A stretch of 61,001 nucleotides of DNA from CAYQPF01 sp964419225 (GCA_964419225.1 CAYQPF010000012.1:1-61001), one strand, 5' to 3'; positions 24,471-34,459 are shown, counted from the stretch's first letter. Made by a program: numbers and translations. The notes: generated by a model from the letters alone, not told the origin.

Positions 24471-24499
24471 TTGACGAAATATAAGAAAATCATTCTAAT
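24471..24499 (+). promoter_or_regulatory. Sigma-70 promoter of the PAS kinase
   Basis: TTGACG, 17 nt, TCTAAT, about 40 bp before the start codon. Confidence 0.5.
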
Positions 24500-24537
24500 G
24501 ACAAGCGTGTGTAACTTATCCTTAAGGAGAACAGTTT

Positions 24538-27459
24538 ATGAAAACTGAAACCCGGAAAACAATTCTTCTCGTAGAAGATGAAGTTATCATTGCCCTTGTT
24601 GAGAAACAGCAGTTAACCGAAATGGGCTATTCAATCATCCATGTTTTGAATGGAGTGAAAGCAATAGCAAAAATCAGATCAGGAGATGAGCCGATAGATT
24701 TAATTCTCATGGATATTGATCTTGGCTCAGGTATTGATGGTACACAAGCTGCACAACAAATTCTTGAAATAAAGGATATTCCCATTGTCTTTCTTTCTTC
24801 TCATACTGAACCGGAGATAGTTGAAAAAACTGAAAAAATTACCTCTTACGGATATGTCGTAAAAAATACAGGAATTACTGTTTTAGGTGCATCTCTGAAA
24901 ATGGCTTTCAAACTTTTTGAAGCGAAAATGCAGACTCAGGATGTATTTAATCATTCAATCAATGGCATGTGTCTTCTTAGAATGTTGTACGATGAAACCG
25001 GCAAAGAAATAGACTGTGTGTTTTTGCAAGTCAATAAAGCATTTGAAAAGCATACAGGCTTATCGGATGCTACTTTATTGGGAAAAACTATCAGAGAGTT
25101 GTTTCCTGAGAATGAGGCCGACAAGTTACTTGAAATGTATTCAGCAACTATTTCAACCGGGGTACCACTTAAAAAAGAATTATATATTGCATCGCTTAAA
25201 AGCTGGTTTGAACAAAGTGTTTTTTCCACTAAAAGTAATGATCAATTTGCGGTAGTCTTACAAAACATTACAGAACGTAAGTTGACAGAAGAAAAACTGC
25301 ATGAAAAGGATATCCAGTTCAGGAAGCTTTCTGCAAATGTTTATGATATGATTTATCAATTTACCAGAAGACCTGATGGTACTTATTTTGTGCCTATAGC
25401 ATCAGATGGTATCAGAAATATCTTTGGTTGTTCTCCAGAAGATGTTTTATCCGATTTTACCCCGATAGCCAGAGTAATTCATCCGGAAGATTTAAACAGG
25501 ATAATTCAGGAAATTGAGTTTTCCGCAAAACATTTGACTCACTTTTTAACTGAGTACAGAGTTCAAGTTCCCGGCAAGAAAATGCAATTGGTCTTTTCGA
25601 GATCAACTCCAGAAAGATTACCCGATGGCAACGTAACCTGGTATGGATTTAGTGCAGATATAACGGAGCATAAAGAGACTGAGAAAAAATTCCGGCATAA
25701 TAAAGAAATCCTGAATATGATTATCAATACTATTCCCCAATCTGTATTCTGGAAGGATACTGTCGGAAGATATCTTGGCTGCAACAGTGTTTTTGCAAAA
25801 GCGGTCGGTATTCAGGATCCGGATGAAATTGTCGGCAAAACTGATTATGATATGCCCTGGCCAAAAGACGAAGCAGATGCATACAGAGCAGATGATCAAC
25901 AGGTTCTCCAAACTGCCTCTGCTAAAATGCATATTACTGAACCTCTTCAACAAATTGATGGTTCCAGACTTTGGGTTGATACATCCAAAATGCCTTTGTT
26001 TGATGATACAGGTAAGCCTTTTGTTGTGCTTGGCATTTACGATGACATTACTGATCAGATAAAGGCCAAAAAAAATTTACAGATCAGTGAAGACAGATAT
26101 CGAAGATTAGTAACCAATCTTGAGGCAGGAATTGTAGTTCATGCTTCGGATACTTCCATCATCATGAACAATAGTAAAGCTGAAGAAATTCTGGGTTTAA
26201 GTGAAGCACAAATGAAAGGTAAAACTGCTATTGATCCTGCTTGGAAATTTGTAGATGAGAAGTCAATTCCACTGGATCCTGATCAATACCCTGTCAATAG
26301 GATAGTGAACAGTAAAAATTCAATCAAGAATCAAATATACGGGATTTTTCAACCCAATAAAAGTGAAACAGTCTGGGTTACGGTTAACGGATTTCCTGTT
26401 TGCGACGATCAAGGGGATCTTGCAGAAGTAATTATCAGTTTTATCGATATCACAGAACGTAAGCAAGCAGAAGAAGCACTCCGGTTAAGTGAGGAGAAAT
26501 ATAAGAGTTATACAGAAAATGCCCCTGATGCAATCTTTATCTCAGATGAAAATGGCAGATATATCGAGGTAAACAATGCAGCTGGTTTAATTACGGGATA
26601 TTCTCGGGAAGAATTATTACATATGAGCATTCCTGATATGCTGATACCAGAGTCTTTAGAACCCGGATTAGCACATTTTAACAGGTTGCGGGAATTTGGT
26701 GCTTCCCAAGGTGAGATCAAATTTAAACATAAAAATGGTTCAACACGATGGTGGTCAGTTGATGCTGTCAGACTTACAAGCAATCGTTTTCTGGGCTTTG
26801 CCAAGGAGATAACTCAAAGAAAGCAGGCAGAAGAAGATATTAAAAGGCAGCTTTCTGAGAAGGAAACACTTCTAAAAGAAGTACACCATCGAATAAAAAA
26901 TAACATAAGTTCTATTGAAGGTTTACTTTATATGCAGGCGGATTCTTCCATTAATCCAGAAGTTAAAAGTGCTCTGCTGGATGCTATTTCCAGGGTTCAG
27001 GGTATGCGCATTCTTTATGATAAGCTGTCTTCTGGCAAAAATTTTCAGGAAGTTTCTGTGAAAAATTATACAGAAAGCCTGATTAAATCAATTATTGCTG
27101 TTTTCCCTGAAATGAATAAGGTGTCATACGAAGTTCAAATTGATGATTTTGAAATCAGTACTAAAATGATGATTCCTATTGGTATTATTATTAATGAACT
27201 TCTCACAAATATATTTAAATATGCTTTTAACAGTATAATAAGTGGACATGTCTCAATTTCTCTCAAAAAGACCCCCAATAAGATTAATATTATAATTCAG
27301 GACAACGGTATTGGTCTGAGTAAAGACTTTGATCTTAATAACTCACCAGGATTTGGTTTAACCATAGTCAGAATGCTTACAGAATCTTTAGGCGGAACAT
27401 ATGCCATTGAAAGCGGTTCGGGAACAAAGAGTGTTCTTGAATTTGATCTTGAAATCTGA
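24538..27459 (+). CDS. Receiver-PAS(n)-HisKA_2 hybrid sensor kinase
   Basis: 973 aa, no membrane segments. N-terminal receiver (phosphoacceptor D59 in LILMDID; YVVKNTG lysine), then about five PAS/PAC units (roughly 135-245, 260-375, 385-510, 520-640, 650-760; several end in DITERK/ITQRKQAEE), then a HisKA_2 phosphoacceptor helix (KEVHHRIKNNISSIEGLL, His near 783) and a HATPase (NELLTNIFKYAF, DNGIGL, GFGLTIV). Kinases with this layout are cytosolic redox or light/gas sensors; the ligand is unknown. No partner regulator is adjacent. Confidence 0.93.
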   Translation: MKTETRKTILLVEDEVIIALVEKQQLTEMGYSIIHVLNGVKAIAKIRSGDEPIDLILMDIDLGSGIDGTQAAQQILEIKDIPIVFLSSHTEPEIVEKTEKITSYGYVVKNTGITVLGASLKMAFKLFEAKMQTQDVFNHSINGMCLLRMLYDETGKEIDCVFLQVNKAFEKHTGLSDATLLGKTIRELFPENEADKLLEMYSATISTGVPLKKELYIASLKSWFEQSVFSTKSNDQFAVVLQNITERKLTEEKLHEKDIQFRKLSANVYDMIYQFTRRPDGTYFVPIASDGIRNIFGCSPEDVLSDFTPIARVIHPEDLNRIIQEIEFSAKHLTHFLTEYRVQVPGKKMQLVFSRSTPERLPDGNVTWYGFSADITEHKETEKKFRHNKEILNMIINTIPQSVFWKDTVGRYLGCNSVFAKAVGIQDPDEIVGKTDYDMPWPKDEADAYRADDQQVLQTASAKMHITEPLQQIDGSRLWVDTSKMPLFDDTGKPFVVLGIYDDITDQIKAKKNLQISEDRYRRLVTNLEAGIVVHASDTSIIMNNSKAEEILGLSEAQMKGKTAIDPAWKFVDEKSIPLDPDQYPVNRIVNSKNSIKNQIYGIFQPNKSETVWVTVNGFPVCDDQGDLAEVIISFIDITERKQAEEALRLSEEKYKSYTENAPDAIFISDENGRYIEVNNAAGLITGYSREELLHMSIPDMLIPESLEPGLAHFNRLREFGASQGEIKFKHKNGSTRWWSVDAVRLTSNRFLGFAKEITQRKQAEEDIKRQLSEKETLLKEVHHRIKNNISSIEGLLYMQADSSINPEVKSALLDAISRVQGMRILYDKLSSGKNFQEVSVKNYTESLIKSIIAVFPEMNKVSYEVQIDDFEISTKMMIPIGIIINELLTNIFKYAFNSIISGHVSISLKKTPNKINIIIQDNGIGLSKDFDLNNSPGFGLTIVRMLTESLGGTYAIESGSGTKSVLEFDLEI

Positions 27460-27631
27460 TCAGTTATTCATGAGTTATCGCTTGATGTCAAACAAAGAAA
27501 AAGTAATAGAGATATTCAGGAGTGCTGAAGAAGTGTTTACTTTTGGGCTGGATTATTAACCCAATTTGAAACTTGACTTTGAGTGCCATTATTTAAAATT
27601 AACAGAAAATAAAATAAAGAGGTTTGGGAAT

Positions 27632-29148
27632 ATGTTTATCGATAGCAATTCAAGTTCTTTAATTCAGGTCAATAATAGAAGTAAAATAAAATATTCTGTT
27701 AGAGCCAAAGCTAAATCTGTAGTGCTGATCAGACTGTTTATGAGGTTTTTACTGATATCGTTGGCAGTATTTCTCAGTGCTTGCGTAACTTTAAAGCCTG
27801 AAATGCCCAAAATAGTTGCAAAGGTTACTCCTTCTGAGACAATTACTTCCTCCACTGTCAGTATCCCGATAAAAGTAAATATTAAGCTATTTGAAGAAAT
27901 GGTCAATAAGAGCATCCCAAATGATTTATTCTCCCAATCAGGAATTGACTGCGGTCATGGTATAACTGTTCAATTAGATGTAAAAAGAGATGGCCCGATT
28001 ACGTTAGAAACAAGTAACGGCAGGATCAATACCTCAATACCAGTTTATATTAAAGGGCGGGTTAATTGGAAATCAGAGGCTAATGTGAATCAAAAGGTAG
28101 GTTCAGTAAATTTAGCCTTTAATGTTTATAAAATAGATCGTAATCAGGATTTTGATACTAAAATCATTCTTAAAACTTCTACCTTGCTGAATATAGAAAA
28201 AAACTGGACTATCAATGCCATTACAGATTCAGATTTTCAATTAAGTCAGGCACCGTATGTTGAAGTTTTAGGCTTTAAAATTACGTTTGCCAAAATTGCC
28301 AGTGACAACATAAAAAGCCAGCTTCCCCTTATAAACAGTACAATTAACTCCCAAATAAAAAGCTTGTACGATTTGAAAAAAGAAGCCAATAATTACTGGA
28401 ATGATCTGAAAGAACCTGTTTTGTTTTCTGAAAATCCAGTCAAAGTTTGGGGAATCTTTGAACCTGAATCTTTTAATTTTGCACCCCCTCAGTCAATAGA
28501 TAAAAAAACACTGTTATTCAATTTCTCCTTAGTATCAAAAATGAAAACTTATGTGGGAAATAATCCTCCCACTCCTAAAAACGGTAATTTAATCCCCCTT
28601 AAAAACGAAAAAGTTACTAAAAATGACTTTAACCTGAACTTGCCGGTTTATATTGAAATGCAGGCACTGGAAAAAATAGCTAAAGATAATTTAGTTAATA
28701 AGGAATTTGATATTGCAAGTATCAATAGAAAAGTACTTGTGAAATCTTTGAATTTATATGGAATGGGTGATATTGTTGTTTGCAAACTGGATATCGAATC
28801 TAAAAAGACTAAAGGCAATGTTTATCTGGTCAGTAAACTGGCTTATAATCCCGAAACAAAGCTTGTCTATGTCAAAGACTTAGATTTTGATATTAACACA
28901 AGCAATCTTCTCNNNNNNNNNNACTATTTCTCTCTTATATTGAAAAGAACCTGATCTATGATGTCACTGAAGTACTAGAAAAATCAAGAGTAGAAACAGA
29001 AAAAGCTATTAACAATACTAAAGTCCAAAAAATGATCACTGTTACGGGAAAAGTTGATAAACTTTCTGTGGAAAACATCATTACTGAAACTAATTTTCTG
29101 AAAATCAATACCAATATTACCGGTAACTTGAAGGTGGAGATTAAATAG
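27632..29148 (+). CDS. DUF4403-type lipoprotein, interrupted by an assembly gap
   Basis: The frame from ATG 27632 carries a lipobox (SLAVFLSAC) and a long beta-rich body with IPIKVNIKLFEEMVN and LPVYIEMQALEKIAKDNL, the pattern of DUF4403 proteins (BPI/tubular-lipid-binding-like fold). It runs into ten N at 28913, after which the reading frame resumes two positions over as LSYIEKNLIYDVTEVLE and ends at 29148. The shift is best explained by the gap having the wrong length. ATG 27740 (MRFLLISLAVFLSAC) would give a more normal signal peptide but lacks a clear ribosome site. Confidence 0.75.
28913..28922. other. Assembly gap (10 N)
   Basis: Ten N inside the DUF4403 gene. Frames on either side do not match, so true length is not 10 bp. 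Confidence 0.98.
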
Positions 29149-29170
29149 TTGTTAGTTGTTAGTTGTTAGT
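29146..29170 (+). repeat. Heptamer tandem repeat
   Basis: tagttgt repeated with period 7, beginning at the TAG stop codon of the DUF4403 gene, as at 15771. Confidence 0.75.
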
Positions 29171-29255
29171 GCGGAGAAAGGAAAGTGAAAGTGCTTAGAT
29201 AACTTACTCAAATTGCTGGAATTCTTGACGAATAAGGCATTGTAAATCTTTTTAT

Positions 29256-29283
29256 AGGGCAGACACTCAGATCTGCCCTTTTT
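29256..29283 (+). terminator. Terminator of the DUF4403 gene
   Basis: AGGGCAGA-N8-TCTGCCCT followed by five T. Confidence 0.8.
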
Positions 29284-29312
29284 AAATCTCAAATCTGGCT
29301 AAGGAAAACCAC

Positions 29313-29369
29313 TTGACAATAAATCATGAACTAAGATTCAACTATACTAAATAATATGTGAGGTATAGT
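29313..29369 (+). promoter_or_regulatory. Promoter region with inverted repeat
   Basis: TTGACA at 29313 and TATACT at 29343 are too far apart for one promoter. ACTATAC (29341) and GTATAGT (29363) form a 7-bp inverted repeat that could be an operator for the efflux operon. The 29149-29464 spacer holds no gene. Confidence 0.35.
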
Positions 29370-29464
29370 AGTGTTAAGTTATTTAATAACAAACATAAAA
29401 AGCAAAGTTGCTAACAAAAACAATTTTATTAATAACGCCTCGAATTTAAAGAAAAAAGGTGCTT

Positions 29465-30865
29465 ATGAGATTTAATAAATACATCTTAATGATAATTGCT
29501 CTGTTTACTTTTTCTCTGATTTCAGGGAGAGACTTATCCCTATCTGAAAGCAGAAAATTAGCACTGGAGAACAATACAACCTTAAAGATCTCAAATGAAA
29601 ACAAGATCATATCGCAGTATAATAAAAAGGCAGCGTTTTCTCTTTTTACACCAGCGATCAGTTTCCTGGCTGATTATACGAATTTCCAAAAGAAGATCCA
29701 GTATGAGAAGGATCTCGGCCTTGATAAGATTATAGGAGCTATGGGACAGGCAAATCCTGCCCTGGCTACCGATCCATTTTATCAGACTTTGGTTGCAATG
29801 CAGGATAAGTTACCTTCTTCTCTCAGTTTGGAATTGGGTCGTCCTAATAATTACCTTCTTACATTTTCCTTAACCCAGCCTTTGTTTACGGGTGGTAAGA
29901 TAGTTAATCAATACAAAATATCTAAAGACTTAATGAAAATAAGTGAAAGCGGTTACCTGCTTAAACAGGAAGAGGTAATTCTTGATGTAGATGAGAATTA
30001 CTTCCGTGTTTTAAATGTCATGGAAAAGGTCAAATTGGCAGAAGCTTATAAAAATATGCTTGCAGAATTAGTAAACAATCTGGAGAATATGCAGTTAGCT
30101 GGGTTGATCACCTCGAATGAAATTTTGAAGGCTAAGGTTAAGTATTCAGAAGCAGAACTAAACATTTTCAAAGCAAAAAACGGATTGAAACTGGCTAAAA
30201 TGTCCTTAAATAAAACGCTGGGTCTCAGAATTGAAGATGAAGTAAATTTGACAGACAGTTTGTTGAAAGCAGAAGATTATTCTTATGTCTTTGCGAAAGA
30301 TGAAACAATAAATAACAGACCTGAGATAAAATCTTTGAATTCTCTATTGGATATCAATGCGAAACTGATTTCCATCACTAAATCCAGATACCTGCCTAAC
30401 CTGGTTTTGCAGGGTAATTATAATTTTATCAATCCTAATCCCTATAACAGTATGGAACCTGAGTTTGGAAACAACTGGCAGATAGGACTCATAGGGCAGA
30501 TGGAATTGTTTCATGGTAACGACACTTATTATCAGTTAGCCACTGCGAAACATAATAAGAAAGTGACTGAATTTGAAATACAGGAAGCCAAAGAAAAGAT
30601 CACTCTGGAGTTGGAGCAGGCCAAATTGAAATATGAAGAGGCAAAGCAATATTTGAGTATGGCTGAAAATAATCTGAGTCAAGCTGTAGAAAATCTGAGA
30701 GTATGCAAAGATAAATTTGAGGAAGGGCTTCTTACGAGTTCCGAAGTATTGGAAGCACAGACCTTATGGCAGCAGGCATTTGGTACAACAATTGAGGCCA
30801 AAACAGATCTGCGGATCACAGAAACTAAATTAAAAAAAGCACTGGGCTTGTTAGCCTTAGAATAG
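29465..30865 (+). CDS. TolC-family outer-membrane efflux protein
   Basis: 466 aa from ATG 29465 (AAGG 5 nt upstream; a GTG at 29459 is possible). Signal peptide ending LISGRD. Two repeats of the OEP fold with long coiled-coil helices: LILDVDENYFRVL.., LAGLITSNEILKAKV and DKFEEGLLTSSEVLEAQTLWQQA (the conserved L.sseVL.A box). Forms the outer-membrane channel for the HlyD-type adaptor and two permeases that follow in the same operon. Confidence 0.92.
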   Translation: MRFNKYILMIIALFTFSLISGRDLSLSESRKLALENNTTLKISNENKIISQYNKKAAFSLFTPAISFLADYTNFQKKIQYEKDLGLDKIIGAMGQANPALATDPFYQTLVAMQDKLPSSLSLELGRPNNYLLTFSLTQPLFTGGKIVNQYKISKDLMKISESGYLLKQEEVILDVDENYFRVLNVMEKVKLAEAYKNMLAELVNNLENMQLAGLITSNEILKAKVKYSEAELNIFKAKNGLKLAKMSLNKTLGLRIEDEVNLTDSLLKAEDYSYVFAKDETINNRPEIKSLNSLLDINAKLISITKSRYLPNLVLQGNYNFINPNPYNSMEPEFGNNWQIGLIGQMELFHGNDTYYQLATAKHNKKVTEFEIQEAKEKITLELEQAKLKYEEAKQYLSMAENNLSQAVENLRVCKDKFEEGLLTSSEVLEAQTLWQQAFGTTIEAKTDLRITETKLKKALGLLALE

Positions 30866-30873
30866 GAGTTATA

Positions 30874-31869
30874 ATGAAAAAGAAGATAAAAGGGAAGAAG
30901 CTATTGTTGATACCATTGGGAATCCTTGTTATAAGTCTGATCCTGATTATATTTACTGTAAAATCAAAGTCTAAAGCTGTTGTAATATCCGGTGAGGTTG
31001 ATGCTACTCAGATCGATGTATCCTCTAAAATTCCCGGCAGGATCAGTAACATTCTTGTGAAGAGGGGAGATACAGTCCAAAAAGATCAAGTATTGGCTAC
31101 CATACTTTCACCAGAAATGCAGGCAAAGTTAGATCAGGCAAAAGGAGCTGTGGAGTCTGCTAAAGCAATGTATCAAATGGCACAAAAAGGTGCCAGAATT
31201 CAGGATAAAAAGGCAGCTTATGAGATGTATGAAGCAGCAAAAGCACAGCATGATTTCGCAGAAAAAACATATAACAGAATGAAATCGCTCTATGAAAAGA
31301 AGAGTATTTCCAAACAAACCCTGGATGAAGTTGAGTCAAAGTATCTGGGAGCAAAATCACAGATGATCGCAGCTCAGCAAAAATCGGATATGGCAAAAGA
31401 AGGTGCCAGAGTTGAAGAAATAGAAGCAGCAAAAGGCAACTATGACAGAGCTTTGAATGCTCTCAAAGAAGTTGAATCATATATGCAGGAACTGACTGTG
31501 AAATCTCCTGTAGCCGGCGAGATAAGCTCCATTATAGCCGATCCGGGGGAAGTTGTGGCAGCTGGCTTTCCTTTAATTACAGTGACTGATTTAAACGATA
31601 TTTGGGTCGTTGTCTATATTACAGAAGATTTAATGCCTCATGTTAAAAAAGGAAGCAAATTTGAGGTCGAAATACCTGCTCTTGGCAAAGATAAATACTC
31701 TTTCCAGGTTAAATTCATCAGTCCTATGGCAGATTTTGCAACAAAGAAAGCTACCGTTGAAACTGGCGGATTCGACTTGAAGTCTTTTGAAGTACATTTA
31801 GTTCCTTTGAAAGCAATCCCGGATTTAAGGCCAGGGATGACAGCGAGAATAGTCGTCAGTGGTCAGTAG
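30874..31869 (+). CDS. HlyD-family membrane-fusion protein
   Basis: 331 aa. N-terminal membrane anchor, biotinyl-lipoyl halves (GEVDATQIDVSSKIPGRISNILVKRGDTVQKDQVLA and VKSPVAGEISSIIADPGEVVAAG) around a long alpha-helical hairpin (about residues 85-215), and a beta-barrel domain. It links inner-membrane permeases to the TolC protein. The last codons (IVVSGQ) are built from the period-7 repeat that continues into the intergenic space, so the C terminus may be repeat-modified. Confidence 0.92.
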   Translation: MKKKIKGKKLLLIPLGILVISLILIIFTVKSKSKAVVISGEVDATQIDVSSKIPGRISNILVKRGDTVQKDQVLATILSPEMQAKLDQAKGAVESAKAMYQMAQKGARIQDKKAAYEMYEAAKAQHDFAEKTYNRMKSLYEKKSISKQTLDEVESKYLGAKSQMIAAQQKSDMAKEGARVEEIEAAKGNYDRALNALKEVESYMQELTVKSPVAGEISSIIADPGEVVAAGFPLITVTDLNDIWVVVYITEDLMPHVKKGSKFEVEIPALGKDKYSFQVKFISPMADFATKKATVETGGFDLKSFEVHLVPLKAIPDLRPGMTARIVVSGQ

Positions 31870-31883
31870 TCAGTTGTCAGTGG
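31851..31883 (+). repeat. Heptamer tandem repeat spanning a stop codon
   Basis: gtcagtg, gtcagta, gtcagtt, gtcagtg: period 7, covering the end of the HlyD gene and the ribosome-site region of the next gene. Confidence 0.7.
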
Positions 31884-31890
31884 AGATAGG

Positions 31891-33069
31891 TTGTTTAAGA
31901 GTATTTTAAAGATTGCTGCAAGGGAATTGGCCTATGTTTTAGGGAATAAGATTCAGATTTGGTTTTATTTTATAATACCATTTCTGATCACTTTGTTATT
32001 CTTTGGCATTTATTCCAGTCAGTATGTCCTGAATTTACCAACTGTAGTTGTTGACAGAGATCAGACGCCTTCTTCGCATCAGTTTATCAGATATTTAAAT
32101 CAGCATCGTTATATTGAAGTAATTTCGGTAATTTCAGACTATTCTCAGGCGATGGATCTGGTAAAACAGAATAAAGCTTTTGTCCTGGTGTATATCCCGG
32201 AAAAGTTCGAAAAAAATTATAAAGTCTCACGTTCTTCAACGATCAAAGCCTACTCTTTTGGCACTAATCTGCTTATAGGAAGATTAGTCCAAAAAGGAGT
32301 ATTGGAAGCAATCACAGCTATGAATAGGGAAAGATCTTTGTTATCTATGGAGAATTTGAGGCAGGAATCGGCCTATTCCAAGTCGGTTTATCCCCAGATT
32401 GAGGTGGATTTTCATAATTTGTTTAATCCATCCTACAATTATCGCTGGTACTTACCCCCGGCTGTGATCATGGTTATGTTTCAGATGCTCATGATCCTGA
32501 TTTGTGCCACAATGCTTACCCGGGAAAAAGAGGATAAATCTCTCCAAACTTTATTTAGTCTGGGTAATAATAACATAATTTCAGTTCTTTTGGGTAAAAC
32601 ACTGATTCTGTATTTTACTTTTACAATTCACTACCTGATTTTCTATTATTTTGGTTTCAGTATATTCTCAATACCTTTGAATTCTAATGTATTTATTGGT
32701 TTCGTTAATTGGTCGCTTTATGCCTTTTCCGCAATTTTTCTCGGTTTGAGCATTTCAGGCTTAATCAGTGATTCCCTTTTTGCTACAGAAATTAGTGTCT
32801 TTATTTCGGCTCCCGCCTTTGCTTTTTCCGGATATACTTTCCCCTATGCAGAGATGCCGGGCTTACATCAGATTTTTGCTCTGATCATGCCTTCAACACA
32901 TTATTTACCACTATTTAATCAATATTACCTGCAAATGGCGACCTTTCCTCAAATGTTCGGTAGGTTTGCAAATCTTTTCGGTTATTGTTTATTCACTTTC
33001 CTTATATGTCTAATGAGTCTATTATTATTGAAAAGAAATGCTAATAAGGAAATTCCATGCGAAAAGTGA
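31891..33069 (+). CDS. ABC-2-type permease 1
   Basis: 392 aa, TTG start with GGAG 5 nt upstream. One N-terminal helix, an extracytoplasmic region of about 150 residues (VVDRDQTPSSHQFIRYL; a DUF3533/ABC2_membrane_3 pattern), then five helices with LTREKEDKSLQTLFSLG, where the cytoplasmic coupling segment lies. YbhR/YhhJ type. Overlaps the next permease gene by 13 bp. No ATP-binding subunit is present in the operon. Confidence 0.88.
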   Translation: MFKSILKIAARELAYVLGNKIQIWFYFIIPFLITLLFFGIYSSQYVLNLPTVVVDRDQTPSSHQFIRYLNQHRYIEVISVISDYSQAMDLVKQNKAFVLVYIPEKFEKNYKVSRSSTIKAYSFGTNLLIGRLVQKGVLEAITAMNRERSLLSMENLRQESAYSKSVYPQIEVDFHNLFNPSYNYRWYLPPAVIMVMFQMLMILICATMLTREKEDKSLQTLFSLGNNNIISVLLGKTLILYFTFTIHYLIFYYFGFSIFSIPLNSNVFIGFVNWSLYAFSAIFLGLSISGLISDSLFATEISVFISAPAFAFSGYTFPYAEMPGLHQIFALIMPSTHYLPLFNQYYLQMATFPQMFGRFANLFGYCLFTFLICLMSLLLLKRNANKEIPCEK

Positions 33070-34223
33070 TGAGAAAATATATAAAAGACTCAGTTATATA
33101 CAGAGAAACCAGACGTATTGTCCATGACAAGAATATTTTCCTATTGGTGTTGCTGGCTCCTATTCTCTATGTCTTTTTTTATGGATCTGTTTATATTAAT
33201 AATACTGTCAGATCGGTGGAAATGGGTGTGATCGACAATGATCAATCCTCCTTATCTCGACTCTATAAACAATATCTGCATGCAGACCCGATGTTAAGGA
33301 TTCATAATTACCAAAATACAAAACAGGCCGAAGATGATCTGCAAAAGCAGAAGATAATAGGATATGTAGTATTGCCTCCAAATTTTGAACAACATATTAA
33401 AAAAGGTTTGAAAACCAGATACGCGGTCTATATCTCTGCGAGTAGCTTTATGCCGGCCAATGAAGCAAGTAAAAGAATTCTACTGATTAATCAGACTTTA
33501 TCAACCCAGATCGAAGCAAAGTATTTCATGTCCAAAGGATACTCAAAAGCCTCTGCAATCAGTGCCTCTATCCCGATCAGGACAGATGTGAATTCTTTGG
33601 GAAATTCCGTATATGGATATGCTAACTTTGTTTTAGTGGGGTTATTTCTGCTTATACTGCATCAACTAATGCTGATTGGAATGTCTGAATCTGTTGCTTT
33701 GGAGTTTCAGGAAAAGACTGTAAATGAGTGGTACAGCAGATCAAATTCCAAACTTTTTAAAATGCTGACAGGTAAAGCTTTGCCATATTTGTGTTTTTTC
33801 TATACCTATTACATTTTTTATCTGACTCTTCCTTTCAGTTTTTGTCATCTGCATCAAAAGGGAGATTATCTGGAACTTGTACTTTTGAGTATTCCTTTTT
33901 TCATTGTTGTAGCAGAATTGGCTTTGTTACTGGGCTCTTTTTTCAAATCCAAGCTTCAGGCTTTGCAGGTTCTGGCTTTAACTTCCATCCCTATTATTAT
34001 CGGGAGCGGATTCGCCTGGCCTTTCTATGCCTTATCCTTGCCGTTAAAAATTCTTTCTTCGATTATGCCTTTTTATCCGATGGTCATGGCCTTTCAAACT
34101 ATGACTCAGCTTGGTGCATCCCTGGGACAACAAATGACAAACTGGCTCTGGCTCTGGGCTTTGGCCGTGTTCTACGGGATCTTGGTCTGGATTAGATACA
34201 AAAGAGTTGTAGTAATTCATTAA
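33057..34223 (+). CDS. ABC-2-type permease 2
   Basis: 388 aa, same architecture as permease 1 (N-terminal helix, GVIDNDQSSLSRLYKQYL external domain, five helices, EKTVNEWYSRSNSKLFKMLTGKALPYL coupling region). The two probably form a heterodimer. AAGGA precedes the ATG within the end of the previous gene, so translation is coupled. Substrate unknown. A terminator follows. Confidence 0.88.
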   Translation: MRKVMRKYIKDSVIYRETRRIVHDKNIFLLVLLAPILYVFFYGSVYINNTVRSVEMGVIDNDQSSLSRLYKQYLHADPMLRIHNYQNTKQAEDDLQKQKIIGYVVLPPNFEQHIKKGLKTRYAVYISASSFMPANEASKRILLINQTLSTQIEAKYFMSKGYSKASAISASIPIRTDVNSLGNSVYGYANFVLVGLFLLILHQLMLIGMSESVALEFQEKTVNEWYSRSNSKLFKMLTGKALPYLCFFYTYYIFYLTLPFSFCHLHQKGDYLELVLLSIPFFIVVAELALLLGSFFKSKLQALQVLALTSIPIIIGSGFAWPFYALSLPLKILSSIMPFYPMVMAFQTMTQLGASLGQQMTNWLWLWALAVFYGILVWIRYKRVVVIH

Positions 34224-34237
34224 TTCAATAATCCAAT

Positions 34238-34266
34238 AAAAAAGGCACAGAAAACTGTGCCTTTTT
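34238..34266 (+). terminator. Terminator of the efflux operon
   Basis: AAAAAAGGCACAG-aaaa-CTGTGCCTTTTTT: perfect stem with T tract; works in both directions. Confidence 0.9.
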
Positions 34267-34316
34267 TAATGTTCGAATCCACGACGATAGGACTGAAAGT
34301 ATCAACATCTTGCATA

Positions 34317-34459
34317 TGATATCTGCAATTATGCTCAATGCTAATGTTGCTGGACGCTAGTCCCTATTTTTAGTTCATATCATATGATAAGAGAATGCAA
34401 GAATATCAAGCACCTCGGTATGATATCTGAACCAAATGCTGGATGCTAGTCCCTATTTT
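34317..34459. repeat. Duplicated 3' end of the C25-like gene
   Basis: tgctgg[a/a]cgctagtccctatttt at 34348-34370 recurs with one change at 34437-34459, where it overlaps the C25-like stop codon. tgatatctg precedes each copy (34317, 34421). It looks like a partial duplication of the gene's 3' flank. Confidence 0.55.

Noticed and set aside
27470..27559. 29-codon ORF between the PAS kinase and DUF4403 genes
   Set aside because: No ribosome site and no similarity that I recognise.
27566..27631. Upstream TTG start for the DUF4403 gene
   Set aside because: No ribosome site, and it would push the lipobox even further from the N terminus.
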